Positions 37,298-47,017 of a DNA stretch of 64,000 bases are shown piece by piece. The notes under the pieces were generated by a model that made no database searches, was not told the origin of the DNA, and worked only from the letters and a program-made list of their open reading frames with translations. Within the stretch, counting starts at the first letter, position 1; the number at the start of each line of letters is the position of its first letter. Both the position numbers and the translations under genes were made by a program. The DNA lies in NCBI GenBank assembly GCA_021647885.1, contig JAKITV010000005.1:23069-87068 (forward strand). The letters are read 5' to 3'. The DNA comes from Flavobacteriaceae bacterium. Lineage in GTDB: Bacteria > Bacteroidota > Bacteroidia > Flavobacteriales > Flavobacteriaceae.

Positions 37298-37394
37298 TTT
37301 TTAAGTGTTCGTTTAATATCAAGATAAAAAACGTTTAAATGTTTTTTATCAACTGTTAAACGAAGTTAGCTGTTTTCTCTTACAAAGTCAAATT
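37298..37394 (-). repeat. About 90-bp dispersed repeat downstream of argS (copy B, inverted)
   Basis: Reverse complement AATTTGACTTTGTAAGAGAAAACAGCTAACTTCGTTTAACAGTTG...GATATTAAACGAACACTTAAAAA matches copy A; contains hairpin GATAAAAAAC-N8-GTTTTTTATC. Confidence 0.8.
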
Positions 37395-37402
37395 AATTAC
37401 TT

Positions 37403-37579
37403 CTAAAAGAGCTCTTTAATGTCATCCTCATCATCGTCATTTTCTTTAGTATCTAGATGCTCTATAAGGTATTTAGGTGAATTGTCTTTCTTGGCAAAGG
37501 TTATTGGTACAGGTATAATACTTGCCATAGCTATTATAACTGCCAATGCTAAAAGGCGTAAAAATCTTTTTAGTGTCAT
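37403..37579 (-). CDS. Small acidic-tailed exported/membrane protein (58 aa)
   Basis: MTLKRFLRLLALAVIIAMASIIPVPITFAKKDNSPKYLIEHLDTKENDDDEDDIKELF*; below the track's size cutoff. Confidence 0.55.
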   Translation of the reverse strand: MTLKRFLRLLALAVIIAMASIIPVPITFAKKDNSPKYLIEHLDTKENDDDEDDIKELF

Positions 37580-37643
37580 AAATTAAGTAATGATGCTTAG
37601 TTAAAAGCGTAGTTATTAAATAGGATTAAAAAATGAAGAAAGG

Positions 37644-37994
37644 TTATCCTATATAATCTCTGGAAGTGTTACTTGGCGTAAGTTGCCAATAATTAAGGTC
37701 GTAAGGCAAATTAGTGGTTAAAGAGCGTTTAAGTTGGGTATGCTCTTTTAGTTTTATATTTGAATTTTCAAATTGAAGAAACGTACTGAAATCAAAAGCA
37801 AATAATTTTTCAAGCGATTTAACTTGTTTGCTATAAGTTGTAAAATAAGCATTATGGCTAGTTTTACTTTGTACAACTAACTCTGTTTGATTAGGAGTAT
37901 ATACAGATTGATAAGCAACAACACCATGCACTGATGTTAAACTTAATACTAGCGTAATGCTAAATAACCATTTATGTAATGTTTTTATTGACAT
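37644..37994 (-). CDS. Hypothetical exported protein
   Basis: 116-aa ORF with signal-like N-terminus. Confidence 0.55.
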   Translation of the reverse strand: MSIKTLHKWLFSITLVLSLTSVHGVVAYQSVYTPNQTELVVQSKTSHNAYFTTYSKQVKSLEKLFAFDFSTFLQFENSNIKLKEHTQLKRSLTTNLPYDLNYWQLTPSNTSRDYIG

Positions 37995-38069
37995 CGCATT
38001 GCAAAGATAAGCTTTATTAATTGATGGGTAAAAGTTAGTGGTAATGTTTATTTAAGCAAAGTTAAGCCA

Positions 38070-40388
38070 TTAAAACTCCACTCGAAAACTAACATTTGGT
38101 GTAATACCAAGCGATTGGTTTTCTACTTTTAAAATATTGTCGTTGTCGTCAATAGTATAATAAGCATTTACAATATTGGTTTTATTTAAAATATTCCAAA
38201 GTGAAAAACCTATAATTGCATCAGAAGTATTTCCAATTTTAAACTTATAAGTGCCAGAAATATCTGCTCTTAAATAGTCTTGCAAATTACTACTGTTTGG
38301 CGCATTATAATTAATGCGGTTATCAGCAGTTAAAGGTGTTTGGGCATTATACTCTGTAATAGGTTTTCCTGTGTGCCAATTTACACCAAGAGCAAATTTA
38401 AATTTGTTAAGTGTATAGGTTCCTCCATATGCAAAAACGTGTTGTGTATCGGCATTGTTAGGGAACGGATTGCCAAAATTTAAATCTTTAAAAGTGTAGT
38501 CATTTTTACTATAAGAATAACTCAACCATGTACTTATGTTGCTAAATTGTTTATTAATTAAAAAGTCAACACCTTTAATACGATAACTTCCTATAGCATT
38601 TACAAATTGAAATTGATTTTGAAACCCTTGACTTCTTGTGGTAATACCTTCAACATCTTTTAGATAAGCTTCTGCACTAATAAGAAATTTATTTTTGTTG
38701 AAATGAATCCCAGCAGAAATTTGCTTGCTTTTAATTATTGGTATGTCACTATTGTTGGACAAAACCCATCGTCGTTTTTCGACTCCTAAAAAATCGTTTT
38801 GCAAATCTATGATTTGTGATGTTGTTTGACTTTTAAATTCGCCAAGAATTTCCAAACGAAAATGTTGTAAAAAGCGTTGACTAAAACTTAATCGTGGTTC
38901 TATCAAAAATTCACCAAATTTTTCTATGCGATTTGCTCTTAACCCAATACGAACATTAGTATTTCTTGAAGGCGATGCGTATTGTAGTTCGTTAAAAACA
39001 GAATGTGTTATAATCACTTCTTTTATAAAGCGTCTAAAAAATGGGTTATTAACTTCTTCGAGATTACTTATACCTACTTCGGTAAGTTGGTAGCCTCCAA
39101 ACCATGATAAATTGTCGTTAAATAGATAATTAAAATGAAGCTTTAATCCACCATCGTAAACTTCATTTTCTTGCCTTAAACTTTGGTTGTTAATAACATC
39201 AAAATTTGTAGCATCTAAATCGTAATTGGACAAATATATTTGTGCGCTTATAGAGAATTTAGAATTCCAATCTCTTGAATACTCAATGCTAACACCAAGG
39301 TTGTGTTGCGTAAGTTTGCTATTTAAAGCTTCGCTTACATTATTAATTGTAGATTGTTCTTGATAATTTAAATTGTTGTCAACATTTAAAAAATTAAAGC
39401 GTAGTTTATCTTTTTGTGAGAGATTGTACAAGAATTTTGCCGTAATATCGTAAAAGTAAAACCGCTCGTTTGTAGAAATAGCATTAGTTTCTTGATTATT
39501 TGTAAAGTCGGTATCTTGAAAAACACGTTTAAAATATTGATCGTAAGTTGGAGTAACTAATAAATCGGTAACCGAACGTCTGGCAGATAGCTGTAATTCG
39601 GTTTTTTTTCCTAACGGAATTTTTGCAAAAGCATCAACATTAATCATATTAAGTCCTGCTCCTCCCGAAAATTCATCATCAATAGTATTAGAAGACTGCA
39701 TATCGATAACACTCGAAACACCATCTCCATACATTGCGCTTGTACCATTTTTAGAAACTAAAACATTTTCGGTTAAATATGGGCTAAATGCCGAGATTAA
39801 TCCAAAAAAGTGACCAGATTGATACATTTTAATTCCATCCCAAAGCATTAGGTTTTGATCATGAGTCCCACCTCTAACGTTAATATTAGAAACCCGCTCA
39901 TCTACACTACTAATACCAGGAAGGGCCTTTATGGTTTGTAAAACATCGGGTTCAATTAAACCAGGTAAAACACCAAATTGTTGTGGTTTTATTCTTATGC
40001 TTCCATCGTTGTTCACCGAAATTCCTTTTGTAAGATATTCGGTAATTATAACCTCTTCCAGAAGTTGAGTATTAATAATTTTTTTTTGAAAGATGCTTCT
40101 TATAACAATAGTGGTATCGTTAAGCTTTTCGAAAGTTAAAGTAGTGTTCTTTTCTAAATAATTAAGAACTTCATCAAGTAATAAGTCTTTAGAAGGAGCA
40201 ACAATGGTTTTATCGATTATATTAGCATCAGCATAAGAAAAAGTAATATTATACTGTAATTCAATTTGCTTTAAAACGGTAATGAGAGGTTGTTTTTCTA
40301 CTGCCTCTTTACTTGTTTGCGCTTCTGAAGGCAAAAAGATAAAGAAAAACAAAATAAAATATTGAAAAATTAAAATTGCTCTACTCAC
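38070..40388 (-). CDS. TonB-dependent receptor with N-terminal STN (secretin/TonB) signalling domain
   Basis: STN-like QPLITVLKQIELQYNITFSYADANIIDKTI; plug LPGLIEPDVLQTIKALPGISSVDERVSNINVRGGTHDQNLMLWDGI. Confidence 0.92.
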   Translation of the reverse strand: MSRAILIFQYFILFFFIFLPSEAQTSKEAVEKQPLITVLKQIELQYNITFSYADANIIDKTIVAPSKDLLLDEVLNYLEKNTTLTFEKLNDTTIVIRSIFQKKIINTQLLEEVIITEYLTKGISVNNDGSIRIKPQQFGVLPGLIEPDVLQTIKALPGISSVDERVSNINVRGGTHDQNLMLWDGIKMYQSGHFFGLISAFSPYLTENVLVSKNGTSAMYGDGVSSVIDMQSSNTIDDEFSGGAGLNMINVDAFAKIPLGKKTELQLSARRSVTDLLVTPTYDQYFKRVFQDTDFTNNQETNAISTNERFYFYDITAKFLYNLSQKDKLRFNFLNVDNNLNYQEQSTINNVSEALNSKLTQHNLGVSIEYSRDWNSKFSISAQIYLSNYDLDATNFDVINNQSLRQENEVYDGGLKLHFNYLFNDNLSWFGGYQLTEVGISNLEEVNNPFFRRFIKEVIITHSVFNELQYASPSRNTNVRIGLRANRIEKFGEFLIEPRLSFSQRFLQHFRLEILGEFKSQTTSQIIDLQNDFLGVEKRRWVLSNNSDIPIIKSKQISAGIHFNKNKFLISAEAYLKDVEGITTRSQGFQNQFQFVNAIGSYRIKGVDFLINKQFSNISTWLSYSYSKNDYTFKDLNFGNPFPNNADTQHVFAYGGTYTLNKFKFALGVNWHTGKPITEYNAQTPLTADNRINYNAPNSSNLQDYLRADISGTYKFKIGNTSDAIIGFSLWNILNKTNIVNAYYTIDDNDNILKVENQSLGITPNVSFRVEF

Positions 40389-41295
40389 GTTTTAATACAA
40401 TAGAAGCATCGTTTTGTATGCTATACTTTAAATTTAGAGGTAAAGTTAAAGATTTTAGCGCCAATTCTCTATTATTATGAACGAAACTACCAGTAAATAA
40501 TTGTTCAATATTTATACTTTCTGAATTAATACTAACATTATATTGTCTTTCAAACTCTTGTAACACATACGAGAAAGGCATACTTTTAAAATAGCTTTCG
40601 TTATTAATCCATGAAGGATTTAGTTTGGTTTCTTTTTCTTTAGCAATAAATTTCCCATCTATTATTAAAAAGCTATCTCCAGGTTTTAAAGTTAAAGTTT
40701 GAGTAGTAGATTTGTGAGTGACACCAACCGAACCTTCATAACAAATAACTTCAAAATAGTCTTCACGATTTTTCACATTAAATTGTGTGCCTAAAACTGT
40801 TACTGTTCCGGTTGAGGTTTTTACATTAAATGTGGATCCTTTGGCAACCTTAAAAAAGGCTTCACCATTAAGTTCTACATCGCGTTCTTTTTTCCAGTTT
40901 TTTTTATTGTAGGTTAAGGTAGATTTGGAATTAAGGTAAACACTGGAAGCATCTGGCAGTTCTATAGTTGTTTTTTGTGATGCTAAGGTTGTAATATTTG
41001 TATCTAAAGTTGTGGTATAATAATAGACACTAAAACTAATTGCAAAAACAGCTGCAACACGTAGTAGTGGTTTTAGCCAATTATTAGAAAGCTGTTTAGT
41101 GGTTTTAATAGAATTCAATACACTATTAAGCCCTTCTTGAGCATTATACTCTGGAGCTTTAAAGCGTTTTAGGCTGTGAGATAATTTTGTTAAAGCCTCA
41201 TAATCTTCAAGCTGTTTAAAAGCTTTAAGCTCTTGAGTATTTAGCTCGTTATCCAGCCATTTTTTTATTAAATAATCTTTTTCCATTTGTGTCAT
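40381..41295 (-). CDS. FecR-family anti-sigma factor
   Basis: FecR core QKTTIELPDASSVYLNSKSTLTYNKKNWKKERDVELNGEAFFKVAKGSTFNVKTSTGTVTVLGTQFNV. Confidence 0.92.
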   Translation of the reverse strand: MTQMEKDYLIKKWLDNELNTQELKAFKQLEDYEALTKLSHSLKRFKAPEYNAQEGLNSVLNSIKTTKQLSNNWLKPLLRVAAVFAISFSVYYYTTTLDTNITTLASQKTTIELPDASSVYLNSKSTLTYNKKNWKKERDVELNGEAFFKVAKGSTFNVKTSTGTVTVLGTQFNVKNREDYFEVICYEGSVGVTHKSTTQTLTLKPGDSFLIIDGKFIAKEKETKLNPSWINNESYFKSMPFSYVLQEFERQYNVSINSESINIEQLFTGSFVHNNRELALKSLTLPLNLKYSIQNDASIVLKRE

Positions 41296-41391
41296 TTCAA
41301 ATATAAAACAATCTTAACCTAAAAACTCCTACCTATATTATTTAAATAAATCCCAAATCCCATAATTTGTAATATTCTAACAACTAACAAC

Positions 41392-41907
41392 TCATAACTC
41401 ATCAATATCTTCTCTTAATTTTTTTAGTGCACCATATATTCTTTTTTCAACAGCTTTGGTAGAGATGTTTAAAAGCTCTGCAATTTCTTTATGTTTTTTA
41501 CCTTCAACTCTATTTAATAAAAAAGCGGTTCGTTGCCCTTCTGTTAAATTAGAGATGGCATTTTGTAACTTTTTCATGTATTCATTTTCTTCCAGCAAAA
41601 ATTCAGGGTTTTCGTTAGTGTAATCTTTAGGTTTGGTTTTTTGAAACTTTAAAACTACTTTTTGATGAGCAGCTTCGTTTAACATTAAGTTATTACCAAT
41701 AGTAAATAAATAAGATTTCGCTTTACTTGGAGTTACTTTTGCACAGTTTTCCCATAACTTAATAAAAGCATCTTGCACTTTGTCTTTAGGATTAAATGAC
41801 TCACCAAACTTATAATACAAAAAATTGTGAAGATCTTTGGAGTATTTACTAAATACTGAAGAGAAGATACTTTCATTACATACATTATCATTTATATCTT
41901 TATTCAT
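41392..41907 (-). CDS. ECF RNA polymerase sigma-70 factor
   Basis: DKVQDAFIKLWEN; LTEGQRTAFLLNRVEGKKHKEIAELLNISTKAVEKRIYGALKKLRE. Confidence 0.93.
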   Translation of the reverse strand: MNKDINDNVCNESIFSSVFSKYSKDLHNFLYYKFGESFNPKDKVQDAFIKLWENCAKVTPSKAKSYLFTIGNNLMLNEAAHQKVVLKFQKTKPKDYTNENPEFLLEENEYMKKLQNAISNLTEGQRTAFLLNRVEGKKHKEIAELLNISTKAVEKRIYGALKKLREDIDEL

Positions 41908-42024
41908 TTATTGTAGTTTGGAACTATAATTAAATTTGGTATAAATATAAAAAAAAGAAGTTTGAGGGTAGGAGTTTTTTAAGTTGAGTTGTTTTATATA
42001 TATAAATAAATTAAAACCTATGCC

Positions 42025-44019
42025 ATGAAATTACTATTTAAGTTTTTAACAATTACCTTTTTTGCACTTTTATTTTTTACTTCCTGTCAAGACGAAGTAA
42101 TAGAAAGCACTCAAATTAATGAACAACAACTTTTAGTTGCTAATTCTGCTTTGGCAGGCCTTGTACAAGCAACTTCTGCTAGAGATGGTAGTGTAGATAA
42201 TATATTAGACAATGCTAATTGTTTATCAATTAATTTGCCTGTAACAGTTATTGTAAATGATATTACTATTACAATAAATACTTTAGAAGATTTAGAATTA
42301 ATAGAAGATATTTTTGAAGAGTTCGAAAACGATGATGATGTATTGGAGCTTCTTTTCCCAATAACCATTGTTCTTAACAATCATGAAGAAATTGTAATTA
42401 ATAATCAAAACGAATTAGATGCATTTATTGATCAATGTACAGACGATTCTGATGATGATATAGAATGCATAGATTTCCTTTACCCAATTTCGTTTTCTAT
42501 TTTTAATTCAGATTTTCAAATTATCGAAACTGTAGTTATAGAAAATGATAGTCAGTTATACGAATTTTTAGAAAATTTAGAAGATAATAATTCTGGTGCT
42601 ATTCTCGCAAGCTTGAATTTTCCAGTAACTATGGTTTATGCAAATGGAGAAACTGTAGAAGTAAATAGCAATCAAGAATTAGAAGAAGTACTAAACGATG
42701 CAAATGTAGATTGTGAAGACGAAGAAGCATGTAGCGAAGAAGTTGTAAAAATGTACTTGCAAGAATGTTATTGGAATATTGAGTCTTATAACGACAATAA
42801 TGATTTAGAACATTACGATCTTTATTTTTTTGAAGATGGATTATTTAAAGTTAAAGAGGACGGAACAATAGTTGCTACTGGTACTTGGAATACTAGTTTA
42901 GGAGATTCAGGTGTTATTTTACATATTTCTGAATTAACAACACCTTTAGTAGATGTTTTAAGCGGAGATTGGTTAGTAGTAGAATGTGATGATGATGAAT
43001 TCGAACTTGAAAAATTAGCAACAAGTGCTAATGAAGCTATTCATATAGTAATAGAACAAGAATGCGACGACGATTTAGATTGTAGTGCACAAGAAGTGAA
43101 ATCATTTCTTGAAGAATGTCAATGGTATGCAGATTCAAATTTATTTAGTAATATACCAGTTGGAGCATTCTATTTTGAAGATGACAATGTTTTAATTGTA
43201 GAAGACTCTAATACTAATGAAGAAGTAGAAGGTACTTGGGATGTTGAACTTACCGACGAAGGGATATTTCTTGTAATAGATTTACCAGAGCCTTTTGATA
43301 TTATTTCTTTAAGATGGAAAGTTTATGAATGTGGAGAACACAGAATAAAAGTAATTAATGGAGACAGCTATATTATATTTGAGAGAGAATGTCCATTTGA
43401 ATGTTTTGAATATGCAACTCTTACTGAATGTGATGGAGAAACAGACGATGATAGTGCGATATTCGATTTAACTACAGCTTTTGAAGATTGCGCTGTTCCT
43501 GCAATATATTCGTTAACATATTATGAAAGTAGCGAAGATGCAGCAAATGGAGTGAATCAAATAGAAAATCCATCTGAATATGCAAATACTTCCAATCCAC
43601 AAACTGTATATCTAAAAATAGAAAATATTAATAATGGAAACTTCGAATTGTTTGAAATTCAATTAGAAGTAGAATATTGTAACCAAAACTGTACCGAACA
43701 AGAAGTGGATGCCTATTTGTTAGAATGTATTTGGAATGTTGTTAGTTTTAATGGAGATGATCATTTAATGGGTTATGATTTAGAATTTAACATTAATGAA
43801 GAAATAACCATAACAGATTCAGTTACAACTGATACATTTACAGGGTTTTGGTCAACATCACAAACAAACGAAGGCGTTTTAATACAATTTGCAAATATTA
43901 ATGGACCAAATATTCAAGCATTAAATGGTGATTGGATTGTTGTAAGCTGTGAAAGTGGTAGATTAGAATTGCAAAACAATTCTAATGAAACCATGATATT
44001 AGAACAAGATTGCGATTAA
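42025..44019 (+). CDS. Acidic, modular, Cys-containing lipoprotein divergent from the ECF sigma gene
   Basis: Lipobox FFTSCQDE; repeated LxFPxTxxxxNxExxxxNxxEL units and repeated CxxxxVxxYLxECxWN units. Confidence 0.8.
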   Translation: MKLLFKFLTITFFALLFFTSCQDEVIESTQINEQQLLVANSALAGLVQATSARDGSVDNILDNANCLSINLPVTVIVNDITITINTLEDLELIEDIFEEFENDDDVLELLFPITIVLNNHEEIVINNQNELDAFIDQCTDDSDDDIECIDFLYPISFSIFNSDFQIIETVVIENDSQLYEFLENLEDNNSGAILASLNFPVTMVYANGETVEVNSNQELEEVLNDANVDCEDEEACSEEVVKMYLQECYWNIESYNDNNDLEHYDLYFFEDGLFKVKEDGTIVATGTWNTSLGDSGVILHISELTTPLVDVLSGDWLVVECDDDEFELEKLATSANEAIHIVIEQECDDDLDCSAQEVKSFLEECQWYADSNLFSNIPVGAFYFEDDNVLIVEDSNTNEEVEGTWDVELTDEGIFLVIDLPEPFDIISLRWKVYECGEHRIKVINGDSYIIFERECPFECFEYATLTECDGETDDDSAIFDLTTAFEDCAVPAIYSLTYYESSEDAANGVNQIENPSEYANTSNPQTVYLKIENINNGNFELFEIQLEVEYCNQNCTEQEVDAYLLECIWNVVSFNGDDHLMGYDLEFNINEEITITDSVTTDTFTGFWSTSQTNEGVLIQFANINGPNIQALNGDWIVVSCESGRLELQNNSNETMILEQDCD

Positions 44020-44082
44020 TAAATACGACAAACAACTTCCTCTTGAACTATAGTTGTTTTTTTAGTTGTTAGTTAAGTTGAA

Positions 44083-44112
44083 AGAGCTGTATAAAATGCA
44101 GCTCTTTTTTTT
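44083..44112 (+). terminator. Terminator AGAGCTG-N9-CAGCTCTTTTTTTTT
   Basis: 7-bp GC-containing stem followed by T-tract. Confidence 0.75.
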
Positions 44113-44222
44113 TGTCCTTTTTTAAGAAGCATAACTTTAATTATACACTTCAATTTGTTAATTTTGCAACTTCAATATTCATCAGGCATTAGCATAGATG
44201 AACTTTAAATTTGAAGTAGAAT

Positions 44223-45551
44223 ATGTTTAATAATTTAAGCGATAAGTTAGATAAAGCCCTTCATGTACTAAAAGGTCATGGAAGTATTACAGAAGTTAAT
44301 GTTGCCGAAACCTTAAAAGAAGTGCGTCGTGCATTATTGGATGCAGATGTAAATTTTAAAATTGCCAAAGAATTTACCAATAGAGTAAAAGAAAAAGCAC
44401 TTGGGCAAAATGTACTTACCAATTTACATCCAGGTCAACTTATGGTTAAGATTGTTAAGGACGAACTTACCCAACTTATGGGAGGAGATGCCGAAGGTTT
44501 AGACTTGTCTGGCAATCCAACCATAATTTTAATGTCTGGATTACAAGGTTCAGGTAAAACCACGTTTTCTGGGAAACTTGCCAACTATTTAAAAAACAAG
44601 AAAACAAAGAAACCATTATTGGTTGCTTGTGATGTATATCGTCCTGCAGCAATCGATCAATTACATATAGTTGGCGAGCAAATTAACGTTGAGGTTTATA
44701 GTGACAAGGGGAATAATGATCCAGTGGCAATTGCAAAAGCTGGTGTTGCACATGCAAAAGCCAATGGTTATAATGTGGTAATTGTAGATACTGCTGGTCG
44801 TTTAGCTGTGGATGAAGTGATGATGAATGAAATTTCTAACATTCATAAAGCAATCCAACCACAAGAGACCTTGTTTGTTGTAGATTCTATGACTGGACAA
44901 GATGCTGTAAATACTGCAAAAGCTTTTAACGATATACTTAATTTTGAAGGTGTAATTCTTACAAAATTAGATGGTGATACTCGAGGTGGAGCAGCAATTT
45001 CCATTAAATCTGTAGTTAATAAACCTATTAAGTTTATTGGTACTGGCGAAAAGATGGAAGCTATAGACGTGTTCTATCCTTCACGTATGGCAGATCGTAT
45101 TCTTGGAATGGGAGATGTTGTATCTTTAGTAGAAAGAGCACAAGAACAGTTTGATGAAGAAGAAGCGCGTAAAATTCAAAAGAAAATTGCTAAAAATCAA
45201 TTTGGGTTTGATGATTTCTTAAAACAGATTCAGCAGGTCAAAAAAATGGGAAACATGAAAGACCTAATGGGCATGATTCCTGGAGCTGGAAAAATGATGA
45301 AAGACATCGATATTGATGACGATGCGTTTAAGGGCATTGAAGCCATAATCCATTCTATGACGCCAAAAGAACGCACAAATCCTTCAGTTTTAAATGCAAG
45401 CAGGAAAAAACGTATTAGTAAAGGATCTGGAACTTCGGTTCAAGAAGTGAATCAGCTTTTAAAACAGTTCAACCAAATGAGCAAGATGATGAAAATGATG
45501 CAAGGTGGAGGCGGGAAAAAAATGATGCAGATGATGCAGAATATGAGGTAG
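44223..45551 (+). CDS. ffh: Signal recognition particle protein Ffh
   Basis: LMSGLQGSGKTTFSGKLANYLK, VDTAGRLAVDEVMMNE, Met-rich C-terminal M domain. Confidence 0.97.
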   Translation: MFNNLSDKLDKALHVLKGHGSITEVNVAETLKEVRRALLDADVNFKIAKEFTNRVKEKALGQNVLTNLHPGQLMVKIVKDELTQLMGGDAEGLDLSGNPTIILMSGLQGSGKTTFSGKLANYLKNKKTKKPLLVACDVYRPAAIDQLHIVGEQINVEVYSDKGNNDPVAIAKAGVAHAKANGYNVVIVDTAGRLAVDEVMMNEISNIHKAIQPQETLFVVDSMTGQDAVNTAKAFNDILNFEGVILTKLDGDTRGGAAISIKSVVNKPIKFIGTGEKMEAIDVFYPSRMADRILGMGDVVSLVERAQEQFDEEEARKIQKKIAKNQFGFDDFLKQIQQVKKMGNMKDLMGMIPGAGKMMKDIDIDDDAFKGIEAIIHSMTPKERTNPSVLNASRKKRISKGSGTSVQEVNQLLKQFNQMSKMMKMMQGGGGKKMMQMMQNMR

Positions 45552-45558
45552 TTTTAGT

Positions 45559-45582
45559 AAACAGTCGCAGTCGCAGTTTTTA
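45559..45582. repeat. Left flank of the four-helix-bundle cassette: AAACAGTCGCAGTCGCAGTTTTTA
   Basis: Inverted relative to AACTGCGACTGAAAACTGTGACTGAAAACT at 45981-46010; 11-bp exact IR AACTGCGACTG. Confidence 0.8.
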
Positions 45583-45620
45583 GTAGCTACTTTTTTAAAA
45601 TTTAGAAATAATTAATATAA

Positions 45621-45992
45621 ATGGATTTCAAAAAACTATTAGCATATCAAAAGTCATTTGATTTGGCTATGTCTATTTTTGAAATTTCTAAATCATTCCC
45701 AAAGGAAGAAACCTATTCTTTAACAGATCAAATTAGAAGAAGTTCACGTTCTGTTTCTGCAAATATAGCTGAGTCTTATAGAAAAAGAAGGTACCCAAAA
45801 CACTTTATTAGCAAGCTTACCGATGCAGATGGAGAAAATTCTGAAACTTCTACTTGGTTAGATTATGCTCTGGCTTGTAACTATATTAAGAAAGAGGATT
45901 ACATTAAATGTGAAAATAAAGGAAAAGAAATAGGAAAATTAATAAATTTTATGATTAACAATCCAGATAAGTTCGGAGCTAACTGCGACTGA
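45621..45992 (+). CDS. Four-helix bundle protein (S23/23S rRNA-IVP-like, TIGR02436 type)
   Basis: [88 protein letters not shown]. Confidence 0.92.
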   Translation: MDFKKLLAYQKSFDLAMSIFEISKSFPKEETYSLTDQIRRSSRSVSANIAESYRKRRYPKHFISKLTDADGENSETSTWLDYALACNYIKKEDYIKCENKGKEIGKLINFMINNPDKFGANCD

Positions 45993-46010
45993 AAACTGTG
46001 ACTGAAAACT
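45981..46010. repeat. Right flank of the cassette AACTGCGACTGAAAACTGTGACTGAAAACT
   Basis: Encodes the terminal NCD* codons of the four-helix protein. Confidence 0.8.
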
Positions 46011-46018
46011 TTAAAAAC

Positions 46019-46897
46019 ATGACAATTTTAGACGGAAAGAAAACAAGCAACGACATTAAAGACGAAATTGCTGAAGCAGTAAAAGCATTAAAATCCAAAA
46101 GTAAAAAAACACCACACTTGGCTGCAGTTCTTGTCGGTACAGATGGAGCAAGTATGACTTACGTAAATGCAAAAGTAAAAGCTTGTGAACGCATTGGTTT
46201 TAATTCTACATTAATCGATTTACCTGAAAATACTTCAGAAGAGAATTTATTGGAAAATATTGAAAAACTCAACAATGATAACGATATCGATGGTTTTATA
46301 GTGCAACTTCCATTACCAAAACATATTGACGAACAAAAAGTTTTAATGGCTGTTAATCCAGACAAAGACGTGGATGGATTCCATCCAATAAATGTTGGTA
46401 AAATGACATTGGATTTACCTTGCTTTTTATCTGCAACTCCATTCGGGATTTTAGAATTGTTAGAACGCTATAAAGTGGAAACATCTGGAGCTAATGTTGT
46501 TGTTATAGGTAGAAGCCACATAGTTGGTCGACCTTTGAGTATTTTAATGAGCCAGAAACGAAAAGCTGGAAATGCAACAGTAACAGTTGCGCATAGTCGT
46601 ACTAAAAACTTATCTGAAATAACACAAAAAGCTGATATCATTGTTGCAGCTCTTGGTATTCCAGAATTTTTAACTGGAGATATGGTAAAAGAAGGTGTCA
46701 CAATTATTGATGTTGGAATTACTCGTGTACCTGACGAAACAAAACCTAGAGGTTATCGCCTTGCAGGAGATGTACATTTTGAAAGTGTAGGCAAAAAAGC
46801 TTCATTTATAACTCCTGTTCCAGGTGGTGTTGGACCAATGACAATTGCCATGCTACTAAAAAACACCTTGTTGGCTTGCCAAAGAAATAACAATTAA
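46019..46897 (+). CDS. folD: Methylenetetrahydrofolate dehydrogenase/cyclohydrolase
   Basis: [52 protein letters not shown] 46019 (MTILDGKK) preferred over the track start 45998, which lies in the repeat. Confidence 0.95.
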   Translation: MTILDGKKTSNDIKDEIAEAVKALKSKSKKTPHLAAVLVGTDGASMTYVNAKVKACERIGFNSTLIDLPENTSEENLLENIEKLNNDNDIDGFIVQLPLPKHIDEQKVLMAVNPDKDVDGFHPINVGKMTLDLPCFLSATPFGILELLERYKVETSGANVVVIGRSHIVGRPLSILMSQKRKAGNATVTVAHSRTKNLSEITQKADIIVAALGIPEFLTGDMVKEGVTIIDVGITRVPDETKPRGYRLAGDVHFESVGKKASFITPVPGGVGPMTIAMLLKNTLLACQRNNN

Positions 46898-46919
46898 AGT
46901 GCACCAAAAATTTCCCCAT

Positions 46920-47011
46920 AGAACGCTGATGACACTGATTTTTTATGATTTGGCACAGATTTTTTTGATAAAATCTGCGAATATCAGTTTAATCTGCGTT
47001 ATCTGTGTTCC
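46920..47011. repeat. Intergenic ACGCTGATGACACTGATTTTT...AATCTGCGTTATCTGTGTTCCA repeat
   Basis: Alternating CTGATnACACTGATT / AATCTGCG-like modules between convergent genes; resembles intergenic repeats familiar from Bacteroidota genomes. Confidence 0.55.
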
Positions 47012-47017
47012 AAATAA

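Noticed and set aside
45621-45992. Interpretation as a 23S rRNA intervening sequence
   Set aside because: No rRNA sequence on either side; flanks are ffh and folD, so it is a stand-alone copy
46920-47011. AATCTGCG/CTGATnACACTG repeat as a novel regulatory RNA
   Set aside because: Resembles intergenic repeats familiar from Bacteroidota, lies between convergent genes, and shows no clear promoter or conserved structure by eye
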